A DNA stretch of 64,000 bases from a virus. Shown here one piece after another: positions 62,417 to 64,000 of the stretch. Location of the stretch: the IMG/VR virus record IMGVR_UViG_3300010412_000019, positions 1-64,000 of that record. One strand, written 5' to 3'. The notes under the pieces were generated by a model, which was not told the DNA's origin, made no database searches, and was given only the letters and a program-made list of their open reading frames with translations. Position numbers and translations under genes: made by a program. Positions within the stretch are counted from its first letter, which is position 1, and every line of letters begins with the position of its first letter.

Positions 62417-63142
62417 TTAGCCGTTTCGTTTGTTGCCGATTGCATCAGAAAAAGCCACCGTCAACGGTAGCAGTTTATCAATCGGAAGGTCGATCATTAG
62501 AACCTTCACTTTCATATTCGGGTCGATCAACATGCTTGATAGAAAGCGGTGATGGCCATCGATAATCTTGAAGTCGGAGCCAGCTACAAAAGTGGACCTC
62601 TGAGTCATGACATTGATGGTCGTCTTGCGTGATTCTGAAACTTGCTTGTCAATCGCCTTGTCGAAATAAATCTGTTGCTGTATAGGTATCAGCTTTTGAA
62701 CTTCAACCTTACCTTTGGTGAACTTCACAACATCATCACGTTTTGATCCATCATGAATTCTTAGGCCGTTCGAAAAGAACTCCTTGGCCTGCTCTCCAGA
62801 AAGACCTTCTGGGAATGGGTTCTCTGCAACTTCATCGGACGAAAAAGGATTCGTGATATCAATTGCGCCTTTTTTCAACAGGTTTTGTAGAAGCGTAACC
62901 TGCCTTGAAATAACTGGCATGTCGCGGCGTTTTGTATGGCCCATCGTTGCGCGAATCTTTGCCTTTTGAAAGTTCTGGTCGAAATTCGGAATCTCTTCCA
63001 GCAAATCTCTACCAACCGAAGCATATTTCTCCATCGCATACGTGCGAGCCTGATCAAGGGTCAGCTTGTGAATCTCAAGCTTGCCGGGTGCAGCACCACC
63101 CTTTTCAACAAACTCGTTTATGTATTCTGCGAATGTTCTCAT
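62417..63142 (-). CDS. ParB/sulfiredoxin-like nuclease-type protein with capsid-targeting-like N-terminus
   Basis: 241 residues. The C-terminal third has 'SDFKIIDGHHRFLSSMLIDP' and 'KVKVLMIDLPIDKLL', the DGHHR motif of ParB-like nuclease domains. The first 11 residues (MRTFAEYINEF) resemble the T4 capsid targeting sequence of internal proteins (MKTYQEFIAE), which is cut by the gp21 protease after Glu. It may be packaged in the head and ejected with the DNA. Confidence 0.68.
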   Translation of the reverse strand: MRTFAEYINEFVEKGGAAPGKLEIHKLTLDQARTYAMEKYASVGRDLLEEIPNFDQNFQKAKIRATMGHTKRRDMPVISRQVTLLQNLLKKGAIDITNPFSSDEVAENPFPEGLSGEQAKEFFSNGLRIHDGSKRDDVVKFTKGKVEVQKLIPIQQQIYFDKAIDKQVSESRKTTINVMTQRSTFVAGSDFKIIDGHHRFLSSMLIDPNMKVKVLMIDLPIDKLLPLTVAFSDAIGNKRNG

Positions 63143-63372
63143 GGCATTACGTAAATGTATTTTGAATATGCAAAGTGTCTCGTTGCTTCTTTCTTGGCCA
63201 GATCATAAGTCGTATAGGTTGACATGTAATGAAAACGATCATCTTGATCATCGGCGTTTGGTTGAGTCGAAAACTTATAACACCCAAGTTTCTTTGGTGG
63301 GCGTCCATGTGTTCTCAAATATGGCCCTTCAAGGAAAACAACTTCCTCCACAAACTCAGCCAACGTTTTCAT
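63139..63372 (-). CDS. Small protein with capsid-targeting-like N-terminus
   Basis: 77 residues. MKTLAEFVEEV at the N terminus matches the same T4-like targeting pattern; the rest ('YKFSTQPNADDQDDRFHYMS', 'TYDLAKKEATRHFAYSK') is an unrecognised small domain. Candidate internal virion protein. Confidence 0.58.
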   Translation of the reverse strand: MKTLAEFVEEVVFLEGPYLRTHGRPPKKLGCYKFSTQPNADDQDDRFHYMSTYTTYDLAKKEATRHFAYSKYIYVMP

Positions 63373-63377
63373 TTTGT

Positions 63378-64000
63378 TTAATCCTTTAGTCGTTTGTCTA
63401 GATATACAACAATTTTCTTATAGAGCCTCTTTGTAACCGCATGACCTGTACCAAAAACTTCAAGGTACATGTCAAAGTGGTTCTCTGGTATTACACCCCT
63501 GCGTGGTCTTTGCAAAAAGGAAATTGCCTTTTGCTTTGATCTTCCGAAGTGGTCTAACAATGCACCTGCAATGTTCCATGCGTGTGCTTCGATTTCATCA
63601 TCGGCTGCCAGATAGGCGGCCGCATTTTTCAATTCGACTTTCTTTAGGTACTTTTGTTTTGCACCAAATTCTTTGAAGCCTCTTGCTCTTGCTTGACTGG
63701 CATGAATCAACTCATGAGAAAGTGTTTCAGCCAAAGCACCAGCTAAATCATCAACACTTTGCTTGGTGTATGCAATAAGTTTCTCTTTCTTGGAGAACAC
63801 TATGTACACTTCAATTATAGGTTCACGCTCGTCCTCTTCGTGATTCTCCTTATCGGTAGCAGGCTCATAGTACCCAATGATACTTGTTTCACCCCTATCA
63901 AGATTCCCTTCTCTAATCGTGGTGAACTTTACCAAATACTTACGGCTGATTGGTCGTAGAGCCTGAGCAACAGCACTAGGCTCTACTTCCTTATCAGCCA
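63378..64000 (-). CDS. Zinc metalloprotease-like protein, partial at window end
   Basis: At least 207 residues; the frame is open to the window edge and no good ATG start is seen within it. 'GALAETLSHELIHASQARAR' contains HELIH, and 'AADDEIEAHAWNIAGALLDH' supplies further His/Glu. A zincin fold of the type found in phage virion-associated or morphogenetic proteases is likely. The true N terminus lies beyond position 64000. Confidence 0.7.
   Translation of the reverse strand, partial: ADKEVEPSAVAQALRPISRKYLVKFTTIREGNLDRGETSIIGYYEPATDKENHEEDEREPIIEVYIVFSKKEKLIAYTKQSVDDLAGALAETLSHELIHASQARARGFKEFGAKQKYLKKVELKNAAAYLAADDEIEAHAWNIAGALLDHFGRSKQKAISFLQRPRRGVIPENHFDMYLEVFGTGHAVTKRLYKKIVVYLDKRLKD

Noticed and set aside
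1-64000. Prophage integration module
   Set aside because: No integrase, excisionase, repressor or attachment site was seen; the gene content is that of a lytic T4-like phage.

Overview
The window looks like part of the genome of a large T4-type myovirus. It carries, in recognisable T4 order, genes for baseplate wedge and hub proteins (gp6, gp25, gp5, gp27-like, gp53, gp48), the head completion protein gp4, a tube-fold protein, the gp26/gp51 hub chaperones and a tape measure, together with gp32, gp59, an RNase H-type flap nuclease and candidate T4-type late promoters (TATAAATA or CATAAATA). The host is probably an aquatic Gram-negative bacterium, likely a gammaproteobacterium. This is inferred from lipoboxes, a GuaC close to the enterobacterial form, a type IV pilin-like protein and a host-like secreted protein. 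No integrase, CRISPR array or rRNA is visible.

Layout: 1-7186 (minus) baseplate genes; 7234-12436 (plus) head completion, tube, hub chaperones with a frameshift site, and tape measure; 12433-20683 (minus) DNA replication and nucleotide metabolism (gp32, gp59, ThyX, DHH phosphoesterase, GMP reductase, MazG); 20691-31653 many small accessory genes, a SleB-type lysin, a 2OG-Fe oxygenase, a pseudopilin, a ligase-like protein without its nucleophile, a DruA-like DUF4338 protein, a SLOG protein and RNase H; 32066-35816 a glycosyltransferase and a two-gene NAD+ salvage module (Nampt plus NadM-Nudix).

From 36379 to 54935 lies a very large tRNA array: about 35 tRNA genes covering all 20 amino acids, including an initiator-like tRNA. 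Cassette genes sit between the tRNAs: UDP-galactopyranose mutase, three radical SAM enzymes, a NodU-type carbamoyltransferase, a sialyltransferase-like protein, three paralogous methyltransferases, two paralogous sulfotransferases and a GIY-YIG endonuclease. Several of these genes end inside the 5' end of the next tRNA. Some tRNAs are structurally odd. Between tRNA-Pro and tRNA-Arg(CCT) lies about 1.3 kb of non-coding, highly structured sequence with an embedded tRNA-like domain and a terminator. It is the best candidate here for a giant phage ncRNA of the GOLLD/ROOL kind.

54913-64000 holds small early-type genes, an alarmone-hydrolase-like HD protein, lipoproteins, a secreted protein whose start codon lies in a 13-bp hairpin, and proteins with T4 capsid-targeting-like N termini. 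Most genes overlap by 1-8 bases (ATGA/GTGA) and carry AGGAG-type ribosome binding sites, as expected for long co-transcribed phage operons.
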